Below are positions 23,369 through 30,662 of a stretch of DNA of 64,000 nucleotides, in pieces. The stretch's first letter is position 1; the number at the start of each line of letters is the position of its first letter. Made by a program: the position numbers and the translations under genes. The notes under the pieces were generated by a model, which saw nothing but the letters and a program-made list of their open reading frames with translations, was not told where the DNA came from and did no database searches. The DNA is taken from contig NZ_AP028672.1 of assembly GCF_041154505.1 (NCBI RefSeq), positions 1,377,001-1,441,000 of the forward strand, in the 5' to 3' direction. Source of the stretch: Acidovorax sp. A79 (GTDB taxonomy: Bacteria > Pseudomonadota > Gammaproteobacteria > Burkholderiales > Burkholderiaceae_C).

Positions 23369-24304
23369 TCAGAAAGCGACCTGGGCCGACAGGTAGTAGC
23401 CCGTCTGGCGGCGGTTGTTGGTGATGCCCGGCACGATGCGCCCCAGGTCCACATACGCCAGCGTGAGCGACACGTTCTTGGTGGGTGCCCAGGCGATGAA
23501 GATGTCCTTCCAGTCGTCCTCGCGCAGCGCGGCGCCCAGGCCGGCCGCCGCCCCCAGCGCCTGCAGGTTGTTGGGCTTGAAGCGGTACTCGGCGCCGACC
23601 GCCAGGTTCTTGCTCAGCAGGTAGGCCATCGAGAACTCGGGCTGCAGGCTGCGGCTGTTCCTGCCCGGCGCGGCCGAGCCAAAGCCCAGCAGGCCGTTCT
23701 GGTTGGCATTGGTGTAGCGCAGGGTGCCGTTGACGAGCAGGCTCTGCGCCAGCAGCAGCTTGGTGGCGCTCACATACACATCGGTGCCGCTGGTTCTTGT
23801 ACCGAGGAAGTCGAGCACCGACCGGATGGAGCCCGCGTGCGTCCGCTTGTGCTCCAGGCCCACGGCGATCTGCGGCATGAGGCTGTCGGCATCCAGCACG
23901 GCATCGCCCGCCACCTTCACCTTGATGCCCACCACATCCATCCGGATGTGCTGGCCGGGCGCCACGCCAAAGGGCGCGATGCCGTTGAGCGCCAGCGCAG
24001 GCGAGGCATCAAGATCCTGCCGGGCCAGCGACAGCTCCACCCGGTCGTGCAGGCCCAGCGCCACGCCATAGCCCGTGAGGCCGTAGTCCTGCGTGGCCGC
24101 TCGCGTGGCGTAGCCGCTGAAGCCGGTCTCGCCCGCCGTGGCGTTCGTGCCGATCACGGCCCAGGGCGTGAGCCCGCCGCCGGCCGACCCGCCGATGCTG
24201 CTGACGCCGCCGGTGAGCAGCAGCTTGCCCGTCCCGGCCTGGGCCAGCCCGGCGGCGCCCATCGCCAGTGCCGCGAGCAGCGTGCAGTGAAGCCTGTATT
24301 CCAT
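23369..24304 (-). CDS. DUF3034 family outer-membrane-like protein
   Basis: 311 residues. A signal peptide (about 1-25, cleavage after AQA) is followed by alternating short hydrophobic strands and a C-terminal aromatic residue (ending QVAF), as in outer-membrane beta-barrels. KLLLTGGVSSIGGSAGGGL near the N-terminus and the overall length match what I know as DUF3034, a family of unknown function. It heads the three-gene operon with the globin and cupredoxin and is preceded by a predicted ECF promoter. ATG 24304 is chosen over an in-frame start five codons upstream because it gives a normal signal peptide. Confidence 0.75.
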   Translation of the reverse strand: MEYRLHCTLLAALAMGAAGLAQAGTGKLLLTGGVSSIGGSAGGGLTPWAVIGTNATAGETGFSGYATRAATQDYGLTGYGVALGLHDRVELSLARQDLDASPALALNGIAPFGVAPGQHIRMDVVGIKVKVAGDAVLDADSLMPQIAVGLEHKRTHAGSIRSVLDFLGTRTSGTDVYVSATKLLLAQSLLVNGTLRYTNANQNGLLGFGSAAPGRNSRSLQPEFSMAYLLSKNLAVGAEYRFKPNNLQALGAAAGLGAALREDDWKDIFIAWAPTKNVSLTLAYVDLGRIVPGITNNRRQTGYYLSAQVAF

Positions 24305-24359
24305 CGTGATCTCTCCCAAAGGGCGGTGTCGCGGTTGTAAGTGGATGTTGCTCCCAACT

Positions 24360-24386
24360 TACGAACCCCGGCACCCGGTGGATTCA
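24360..24386 (-). promoter_or_regulatory. Predicted ECF sigma promoter of the DUF3034-globin-cupredoxin operon
   Basis: On the minus strand a -35-like TGAATCC (24380-24386) is followed by exactly 16 bp and a -10-like CGTA (24360-24363). The same two boxes with the same spacing lie in front of the adjacent ECF sigma gene, about 56 bp upstream of this operon's first codon. Confidence 0.75.
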
Positions 24387-24446
24387 AAAACGACAGATAA
24401 ATTTTTTTTGACGGGCGCCTGCGCCAGCCCTCCACCCCGGCGCCCC

Positions 24447-25238
24447 TTACAGCATGCGCTCGATCAGCGCGCCCTTGAACAGCACCGGCCCGGTAGGTCC
24501 GGTCGCGCTGGGCACGCCACCCTTGGGCTCCAGGCTGATCGCCAGGGCTGGCACCTGCTTCACATCGGCCTCGCCCGCCACCAGGGTGAGCAGCCTGTCC
24601 TGCCCCAGCACCCCCAGCGAACGCGGCCCGCCCGAGGGCGGCAGCGCCCACAGCTGGAGCGACTTGTCGGCCCCTTCCTGGAAGCCGCCCACGCGCTGCA
24701 GCACCAGCTGGTTGTTCCTGGGGTCGAAGGTGACCAGCATCGACGCGGCCTCCTTGTCGTCGGACAGCACGGCCACGTACTGGATCTGCGGCGCGGCCTG
24801 CAGTTGCTGCTGCAGCGTGGCAATCTGCCGGCCCGACGTGGCCTTGAGCGCGCCGTGCACCTGCACGCCGATCGCCACCGCCGCCACGGTGGCCAGCGCG
24901 CCGGCGGCGGCCGCGCCGCGCCACACCAAGAGGCTGTGCCACCAGCCGCCGCCCGGCACCCGGTCCGCGGGCCGATGGGCGGCCTGCAGGGCCCGCGCGG
25001 CCTTGTCCGCCTCGACCAGGTTGTGGATGCGGGTCCAGACATGCGAGGACGGCTCGGCCAGTTCCTGCAGTTCGGTCAGGCCGGACCAGCGGCCTTGCCA
25101 CACCAGCGCGGCAGCCCGCACGGGGGCCTGCTCGCGGGCCAGGGTTTCGAAGCGGCGGCGCGCGCCGCCCCGCAGCGTGCCCAGCGCATAGCTGGCCGCC
25201 AGGCGGTCCAGCAGTTCGGGGTGTCGGGAAAGGTTCAT
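24447..25238 (-). CDS. Anti-sigma factor, RskA type
   Basis: 263 residues: cytoplasmic N-terminal domain (about 1-100) that should hold the sigma factor, a single membrane helix (about 107-127), and a periplasmic RskA-like domain (about 140-263) with LQLWALPPSGGPRSLGVL. The N-terminal domain lacks an obvious zinc-binding His-Cys motif. It would sequester the ECF sigma factor encoded 15 bp upstream until an envelope signal triggers proteolysis. Cotranscription with its sigma factor is the standard arrangement. Confidence 0.9.
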   Translation of the reverse strand: MNLSRHPELLDRLAASYALGTLRGGARRRFETLAREQAPVRAAALVWQGRWSGLTELQELAEPSSHVWTRIHNLVEADKAARALQAAHRPADRVPGGGWWHSLLVWRGAAAAGALATVAAVAIGVQVHGALKATSGRQIATLQQQLQAAPQIQYVAVLSDDKEAASMLVTFDPRNNQLVLQRVGGFQEGADKSLQLWALPPSGGPRSLGVLGQDRLLTLVAGEADVKQVPALAISLEPKGGVPSATGPTGPVLFKGALIERML

Positions 25239-25253
25239 GGGGAGGTTCCTGGC

Positions 25254-25829
25254 TCAGGCATAGCGTGCCATGCAGGCGCGCAGCTGTTCCAGCCCGCGCC
25301 GGATCCAGGTCTTGACGGTGCCCAGCGGCAGCTTGAGCTGCTCGGCCAGCTCGCCGTGGCTCAGGTCGCGCAGGTAGGCCAGGCTCACCACCTCGCGCTG
25401 CCGCGTCTCCAGCTTGCCCAGGCATTGGTGCAACGCGAAGGCCTGCTCGCTCGCCTCGGTGGCGTCCATGGGGTTGGCGCCCTCGCCCGGCAGCGTTTCC
25501 GCCAGGGCATCGTCCAGTTCGTTCATGAGGTCCGCGCGGTCGCTGGTGCGCTTGCGCAGCGCATCGAGCGCGCGGCTGCGCACGATGAGCCCCAGCCACG
25601 CCATGGGCGGGCTGAGCGATGCACGGTAGCTGGCGGCCGACCGCCAGATGGTCAGGAACGACTCCTGCAGCACGTCCTCGGCCGCATCACGGTTGCGCAC
25701 CACGCGCAGCGCCAGGCCAAAAAGCCGCGACGAGGTGCTCTCGTACAGGCTTTTCAGCGCGGTGTCGTCCTGCGCGGCGATGCGGTCGAGGAGGTCCATC
25801 AGTTCACGGTCTGTGTGGAGGGTGCTCAT
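25254..25829 (-). CDS. ECF-type RNA polymerase sigma factor (SigK-like)
   Basis: 191 residues with region 2 (RDAAEDVLQESFLTIWRSA, about 46-64) binding the -10 element and region 4 (LSHGELAEQLKLPLGTVKTW, about 156-175) binding the -35. It belongs with sigma factors paired to RskA anti-sigma factors. The ATG at 25829 is chosen because upstream in-frame sequence holds the predicted promoter, not homology. Autoregulation is likely, since TGAATCC-N16-CGTA precedes both this gene and the DUF3034 operon. Confidence 0.92.
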   Translation of the reverse strand: MSTLHTDRELMDLLDRIAAQDDTALKSLYESTSSRLFGLALRVVRNRDAAEDVLQESFLTIWRSAASYRASLSPPMAWLGLIVRSRALDALRKRTSDRADLMNELDDALAETLPGEGANPMDATEASEQAFALHQCLGKLETRQREVVSLAYLRDLSHGELAEQLKLPLGTVKTWIRRGLEQLRACMARYA

Positions 25830-25888
25830 GCGCCCATTCTCTGGGATTGGTCTCTGTTCACGGTGCAATGGGATCTTCTGTGGGTGAA

Positions 25889-25915
25889 TACGCCACAGCG
25901 GGCGCTTTGGATTCA
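25889..25915 (-). promoter_or_regulatory. Predicted autoregulated ECF promoter of the sigma/anti-sigma operon
   Basis: Minus-strand TGAATCC (25909-25915), 16 bp, then CGTA (25889-25892), about 60 bp before the sigma start codon. Box sequences and spacing are identical to those in front of the DUF3034 operon. Confidence 0.75.
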
Positions 25916-25991
25916 TCGCCCGGCCCGAAGAGTGCAGCGCGCGGCGGCCGCGTTCAAGCCGCCCCGGGCGGCGCTGCTGCGGCTGCGACCG

Positions 25992-26945
25992 CTACCACTG
26001 CGCGCAGACCCCCACGAGCCCCGCCACCACCAGCGCCAGCCCCACGCCCTCGGTGCGCGTCAGGCTCTCGCGGAACACGCGGCGCGAGACGAGGTAGCTG
26101 AAAAGCACCTCCACCAGGCCCAGCGTGCGCACGTCGGACGCGGGCCGCATGGCGTAGGCCGTGAACCACGCGATGGACGCGACCGCGCCCATCGATCCCG
26201 CCACCACCGACATGCGCCAGGCCCGCGCGATGGCGCCCGCCACGCCGGGCTGGCGTGCCAGCAGCCAGCCGCCCAGCACCACCGACTGCAGCAGCTGCGC
26301 CCAGAACACGCCCCAGGCACCGGCCACCCAGGGCGCCACGCCCGCATTGGCCTCTGCCAGCGCCAGCGACGCACCGCGAAATCCCACGCTGGCCAGCGCG
26401 AAGCAGGCGCCCGATGCCAGCCCGTAGACCACGAGCCGGCCGCTGCCCTGGCCGTCCACGGCCCCTGGCCCCGCGCGCAGCGCGCGCCAGCCGCCGCCCG
26501 GCGGCAGCGACAGCAGCACCACGCCCACCGTGGCCGCCGCCATGGCGCCCAGCGCCAGCGGGCCCGGCAGTTCGTGCAGCAGCACGGCCGAGAACAGGGC
26601 CACCTGCAGCACCTCGGTCTTGGAATACGCCACGGCGAGCACGAAGTTGCGCTCCTTCATCGCCAGCAGCAGGAAGGCCGTGGCCCCCACCTGCGTGAGC
26701 GCGCCCATGGCAAGCCACGCGGCATACATCCCGTTGAACTGAGGAATGCCGCCCGCCCCTGCCCAGGTCAGCCCCGCCACCCAGGCCGTGGCCAGCGGCA
26801 GGCCGTACAGAAAGCGCACCAGCGTGGCCGCCAGCGTGCCCAGCCCGGCGGTGAGCGAGCGCTGCGCCGCGTTGCGCGCGGTCTGGGCCAATGCGGCCCA
26901 CAGCGTCAGCGGTATCCACGCCCAGGCGATCCAGGAAAGAGTCAT
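25992..26945 (-). CDS. DMT/EamA-family membrane transporter
   Basis: 317 residues with about ten predicted membrane helices in two repeated halves, as in EamA drug/metabolite transporters; KERNFVLAVAYSKTEVLQVAL and the C-terminal RVFRESLTRTEGVGLALVVAGL are typical. The substrate is not predictable. The start at ATG 26945 puts the first helix at the N-terminus. It is separated from the sigma gene by 162 bp and from the Bug gene by 46 bp; no functional link is apparent. Confidence 0.88.
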   Translation of the reverse strand: MTLSWIAWAWIPLTLWAALAQTARNAAQRSLTAGLGTLAATLVRFLYGLPLATAWVAGLTWAGAGGIPQFNGMYAAWLAMGALTQVGATAFLLLAMKERNFVLAVAYSKTEVLQVALFSAVLLHELPGPLALGAMAAATVGVVLLSLPPGGGWRALRAGPGAVDGQGSGRLVVYGLASGACFALASVGFRGASLALAEANAGVAPWVAGAWGVFWAQLLQSVVLGGWLLARQPGVAGAIARAWRMSVVAGSMGAVASIAWFTAYAMRPASDVRTLGLVEVLFSYLVSRRVFRESLTRTEGVGLALVVAGLVGVCAQW

Positions 26946-27067
26946 GCAGGGGTTATAGCGGCCCCATGGCGCGCCGCCCGACGCCAATGGGCAATGCGGC
27001 CATGCAGGGGCGCGAGGGCGCGGTGCGCCCCCACGTCAGCGGCCCGGTCAGTCAGACGGCCAGACGG

Positions 27068-28060
27068 TCAGTCCGCCGTGATGTGGCTGGTCTCGGCCAC
27101 CTTCTTCCACTTCACGATGTCGTCGGCAATGATCTTGGCGAAGGCCGCGGGCGTGTCCTCGACCGTGATGGCACCGGCGGCGGCGAACTTCTCCTGCACC
27201 ATCGGCGTGCGCAGCGCACGCACGATGGCGCCATGCAGCTTCTCCAGCACATCGGCGGGCAGGCCGGCGGGCGCCAGCACGCCGTTCCAGAAGCCTTCGT
27301 TGGCGCTCTTGAGGCCCAGCTCCGCGAAGGTGGGCACCTCGGGCAATTCCTTCAGGCGCCGGGGCGTGGCCAGGGCCATGGGCACCAGGTTGCCGGCCTT
27401 GATATGCGGCATCGACGAGGCCAGCGTGTCGTAGATCATCTCGACCTGGCCGCCGATCACGTCGTTGAGCGCCGGGCCCGTGCCGCGGTACGGCACATGC
27501 ACCACGCGCAGGCCGCTGAGCGACTTGTAGTACTCCATCGCCATGTGGGTGGCGCCGCCGTTGCCCGAGGAGGCATACGAATACTTGCCGGGCGACTGGC
27601 CCACGAGCTTGGCGAACTCCGCATAGTTCTTGGTGGGGAAGCTCTTGTTGATGGCCAGCACCCCGGGCACCGACAGGATGCGCGTGATGGGCGTGAAGCT
27701 CTTGAGCGCATCGAAGCTCAGGTTCTTGTACACCGCCGAATTCGTGCCGTTGGTGCTGGTGGTGCCCAGCAGCAGCGTGTAGCCGTCGGCCTTGGATTCG
27801 GCCACGAAGCGCGCGCCCACCGAGCCGCCCGCGCCCGCCTTGTTCTCCACGATCACCGGCTGGCCCAGTTCCTTGGACAAGGCGTCGGCCAGCACGCGGC
27901 CACTGATGTCCGACGTGCCGCCCGGCGGAAACGGCACCACCAGCTTGACGGGTTTGTCAGGGAAGGCGCCCTGCGCGGCGGCGGGCAGCGCCGCCGCGGC
28001 CCCCAGCAGTGCCAGTGCGATGCCAGCGGCCGTGCGGCGGTTCATTCGGTGCTTGTTCAT
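27068..28060 (-). CDS. Bug-family (tripartite tricarboxylate transporter) periplasmic binding protein
   Basis: 330 residues. The signal peptide is about 1-32 (AAALPAAAQ). The mature part opens with FPDKPVKLVVPFPPGGTSD, the family's ligand-binding loop, and contains VIVENKAGAGGSVGA, HVPYRGTGPALNDVIGGQV and the usual C-terminal segment. Bug proteins capture carboxylated or aromatic ligands for TctAB-type transporters; no tctA or tctB gene is present, as is common for Burkholderiales orphans. It lies downstream of the SDR gene (70 bp) in the citryl-CoA lyase/CoA ligase cluster and probably binds that pathway's substrate. Confidence 0.92.
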   Translation of the reverse strand: MNKHRMNRRTAAGIALALLGAAAALPAAAQGAFPDKPVKLVVPFPPGGTSDISGRVLADALSKELGQPVIVENKAGAGGSVGARFVAESKADGYTLLLGTTSTNGTNSAVYKNLSFDALKSFTPITRILSVPGVLAINKSFPTKNYAEFAKLVGQSPGKYSYASSGNGGATHMAMEYYKSLSGLRVVHVPYRGTGPALNDVIGGQVEMIYDTLASSMPHIKAGNLVPMALATPRRLKELPEVPTFAELGLKSANEGFWNGVLAPAGLPADVLEKLHGAIVRALRTPMVQEKFAAAGAITVEDTPAAFAKIIADDIVKWKKVAETSHITAD

Positions 28061-28130
28061 GGGTGTTGTCTCCTGCGAATGTGGGAATGAAAGAATCAAT
28101 GGAACTTTGAAACGCTGGAACGTGAAGGGC

Positions 28131-28997
28131 CTACTTGCCCGTGCAGCCCTTGCCGCCATCCACCGGAATGCACACGCCCGTCACGTAGCGCGCCTCGTCG
28201 CTCGCCAGGAACAGCGCCGTGTAGGCCACGTCCCAGGCCTGACCCATGCGGCCCATGGGGCTGGCGGCGTTGCGCGTGCGCAGCATGTCTTCGGTGCTGG
28301 CGAACTGGCCGGCGATCTGCTGGTGGATGAGCGGTGTGTCGATCACGCCCGGCAGCACCGCGTTGGCGCGGATGCCCTGGGCCGCGTACTGCACGGCCAG
28401 CGCCCGCGTGAAGTGGTTGAGCCCGGCCTTGGCCGCGTAGTACGGCATGTACGGGTAGCTGTTGATCTGCTGCGAGGCCAGCGACGAGATGTTGACGATG
28501 GCGCCGCGCCCCTGCGCCAGCATCACCGGCACCACGTGCTTGCAGGTGAGGAACACGCCGGTCAGGTTGGTGTCGATCACCTGCTGCCAGGTGGCTTCGT
28601 CCATGTCGATCACGCTGCCCATGCGCGTGATGCCCACGTTGTTGTGCAGGATGTCGATGGCGCCAAAGCGCGCGTGCACGCGCCGCGCCACCTCGGCCAC
28701 GGCGGCGGAGTCCGTGACGTCGGCGGCATAGGCCTCGGCGTCGAAGCCCTCGGCGTACAGCTGGGCACGGGTTTCCTCGGCCGCCTCGCGGCGGATGTCC
28801 ACCACCGCCACGCGCGCGCCTTCGCGGGCGTAGACCATGGCGGCGGCCTTGCCGTTGCCCCAGCCGGGGCCAGCCGAACCGCCACCGAACACCAGCGCCA
28901 CCTTGCCCGCCACACGGCCCCGGCCGGGCAGCGCATCGAGCGGCGGGAAGTACGCGGCCGACGTTGCCGGGCTGCTTGCATGTGCTGTGGTCGCCAT
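28131..28997 (-). CDS. Short-chain dehydrogenase/reductase
   Basis: 288 residues of classical SDR fold. The cofactor loop reads GGGSAGPGWGNGKA (about 39-52), a longer, modified form of TGxxxGxG; NNVGI, the serine in VNISS and YYAAKAG (Y-x3-K) complete the catalytic set, and VDGGKGCTGK ends the protein. It should oxidise a hydroxyacyl or alcohol intermediate with NAD(P). It follows the duplicated-domain protein by 40 bp in the same operon. The extended glycine-rich loop is a noticeable deviation from most SDRs. Confidence 0.9.
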   Translation of the reverse strand: MATTAHASSPATSAAYFPPLDALPGRGRVAGKVALVFGGGSAGPGWGNGKAAAMVYAREGARVAVVDIRREAAEETRAQLYAEGFDAEAYAADVTDSAAVAEVARRVHARFGAIDILHNNVGITRMGSVIDMDEATWQQVIDTNLTGVFLTCKHVVPVMLAQGRGAIVNISSLASQQINSYPYMPYYAAKAGLNHFTRALAVQYAAQGIRANAVLPGVIDTPLIHQQIAGQFASTEDMLRTRNAASPMGRMGQAWDVAYTALFLASDEARYVTGVCIPVDGGKGCTGK

Positions 28998-29037
28998 GAA
29001 TGTCTCTTTCTTTGTGGGTTGTGCCGGGCCTTCAGCC

Positions 29038-29862
29038 TCAGTGCACGGCCGCCATGAGTTCGGCCCAGTCGCGTGCGCCCTGCCCCTCGCGCGCCCCCAG
29101 GGCGTAGGCCGCCTGGTTCACGCGGCTGATCACGCCGGTCTCCCATGCGGACCGCGCGTCGCCAATGCGCGCGCTGCTGGCAGCCACCGTGGCAGCCGGG
29201 ATGCCCCGCGCATCGAGCGCCGGCAGGCGCGAGACGCCCGCGCCGTCGCAGCCGATGCCCGCATCGTTGTAGAGCGCGGCGAACACGGGCAGCTTGATGG
29301 CGGTCTCGAACCGGCCACCCAGCAAGCCGCCGTGCGAGGCGGTGATCACCACGCAGTCGCGGTCCTCCTCGGCCACCAGCGAGGCCGAGTCGATGAGCAC
29401 GACGGTGCGGTGCCCATGCAGTCCCGGCAGCACCTTGCGCGCCTCGCCGGGCGAGGGTCCCGGGTCCACGGCCTGCAGGTCCGCAGCGGCCATGCACTGC
29501 GCGGCCTGCAGGGCGGGCATGCCCACGCGCACGCCCAGCTGCACGGCACGCGCGTTGGCGTACGAGACCAGGCCGCGCCGCGCGCAGTCGGCCCCGTCGC
29601 CGATGCGCGCCGAGCGGTGGTGGAGGGCGGCGCACGGCACGCCCAGGCTGTTGGCATGGTCCAGGCCCGCGATGCCCGCGCGCTCCAGCCCCACGCCCGC
29701 ATCACACACCACCAGGCCGGCCACGCCCTCCTGCAGCGCCAGGTGCACCGCGAACACGCCGCCATGCGAGGCGGCGATGGCCACGCGGCCCCGCACGTCC
29801 TGCCCCATGCGGGTGACCGAATCGCAGACCAGGATGTCGCGCGAAGGGGTGGTGCCGGTCAT
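29038..29862 (-). CDS. Conserved protein of unknown function made of two tandem homologous halves
   Basis: 274 residues with no family I can name. Residues about 10-118 and 154-262 are homologous to each other: ASHGG at 31-35 and 175-179, DAGxG at 54-58 and 200-204, and SARIGD at 84-89 and 230-235, with almost equal spacing and matching surrounding hydrophobic pattern. The repeated unit looks like an alpha/beta domain with Gly/His-rich loops, suggesting a ligand-binding or catalytic pseudo-dimer. Its ATG overlaps the stop of the citryl-CoA lyase gene (ATGA), so it is translationally coupled to that enzyme and likely works in the same pathway. No signal peptide is visible, so it is cytosolic. 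Confidence 0.7.
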   Translation of the reverse strand: MTGTTPSRDILVCDSVTRMGQDVRGRVAIAASHGGVFAVHLALQEGVAGLVVCDAGVGLERAGIAGLDHANSLGVPCAALHHRSARIGDGADCARRGLVSYANARAVQLGVRVGMPALQAAQCMAAADLQAVDPGPSPGEARKVLPGLHGHRTVVLIDSASLVAEEDRDCVVITASHGGLLGGRFETAIKLPVFAALYNDAGIGCDGAGVSRLPALDARGIPAATVAASSARIGDARSAWETGVISRVNQAAYALGAREGQGARDWAELMAAVH

Positions 29863-30662
29863 TCGCCGCTCCGGTCCTTGTTGTGGCCCTCGCCCGTGCC
29901 GCGGTAGGGCACCTCGTGGTCCACCAGGTCCCACACGAAACGGGCGGACGGAATGCGCTGCTCTTCCGCGATGTGCGCCACCAGCCCCGCCGCGCGCGAG
30001 ATGACGGCAAAGCCGCGCATCATCGCCGGGGGCACGCCCAGCTCGCCCAGCAGCGTGCCCACCGCGCCCGTGGCGTTGATGGTGATGTGCTTGCCGAAGG
30101 CGCCATCCACCTCGCGCGAGAGGACCTCGATGGCCTGCAGGTAGCGCCCCTCGAAGCGCGGATGCTCGCGGCCGATGGCCAGCAGCCTGGCGGCGCGTGG
30201 GTCGTCCGGCTTGTGCATGTGCTGGCCGAAGCCGGGGATGGGCTTGCGCTCGGCGCGGTGGCGCTGCACCGTGGCGCGCGCCGCGGCCTCCACGCCTTCG
30301 GGCGCATCGATGATCTGGCGCAGCAGGATGGCCGAATTTTCCACCGTGCCCACGAACTGGCTGCCCACGGCCAGCAGGCCCGCGGCCACGCCGCTCTGGA
30401 TGTTCTCGGGCGAGCTCATGTAGACCATGCGCGTGGCGATGGCGCTCGGCGTGAGGCCGTGTTCCATGATGGCGATGAGCGCGGCGTCGAGCACGCGCAG
30501 GTCGTCTGCGTCAGGCCGGCGGTTGAGGATCTGCGAGAACAGCACGTCGGTGAAGCCGCGCTGGCCCAGCACGTCCTCGGCCAGGTTGTCGCCCCGGTAG
30601 TGGATCGACGTTGCCGAGTGCGTGCACAGCTCGGTGTAGGGGCGTTCCACGGGCTTGTTCAT
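29859..30662 (-). CDS. Citryl-CoA lyase / citrate synthase-family protein
   Basis: 267 residues, shorter than a full citrate synthase (about 430) and covering its catalytic part: EHGLTPSAIATRMVY, GFGQHMHKPDDPRAARLLAI, and FGKHITINATGAVGTLLGEL with the C-terminal EVPYRGTGEGH. This compact form is annotated as citryl-CoA lyase and cleaves or condenses a beta-hydroxyacyl-CoA with acetyl-CoA or an analogue. Its start overlaps the acyl-CoA ligase stop and its stop overlaps the next start, so three genes are translationally coupled. The true substrate need not be citryl-CoA. Confidence 0.85.
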   Translation of the reverse strand: MNKPVERPYTELCTHSATSIHYRGDNLAEDVLGQRGFTDVLFSQILNRRPDADDLRVLDAALIAIMEHGLTPSAIATRMVYMSSPENIQSGVAAGLLAVGSQFVGTVENSAILLRQIIDAPEGVEAAARATVQRHRAERKPIPGFGQHMHKPDDPRAARLLAIGREHPRFEGRYLQAIEVLSREVDGAFGKHITINATGAVGTLLGELGVPPAMMRGFAVISRAAGLVAHIAEEQRIPSARFVWDLVDHEVPYRGTGEGHNKDRSGE

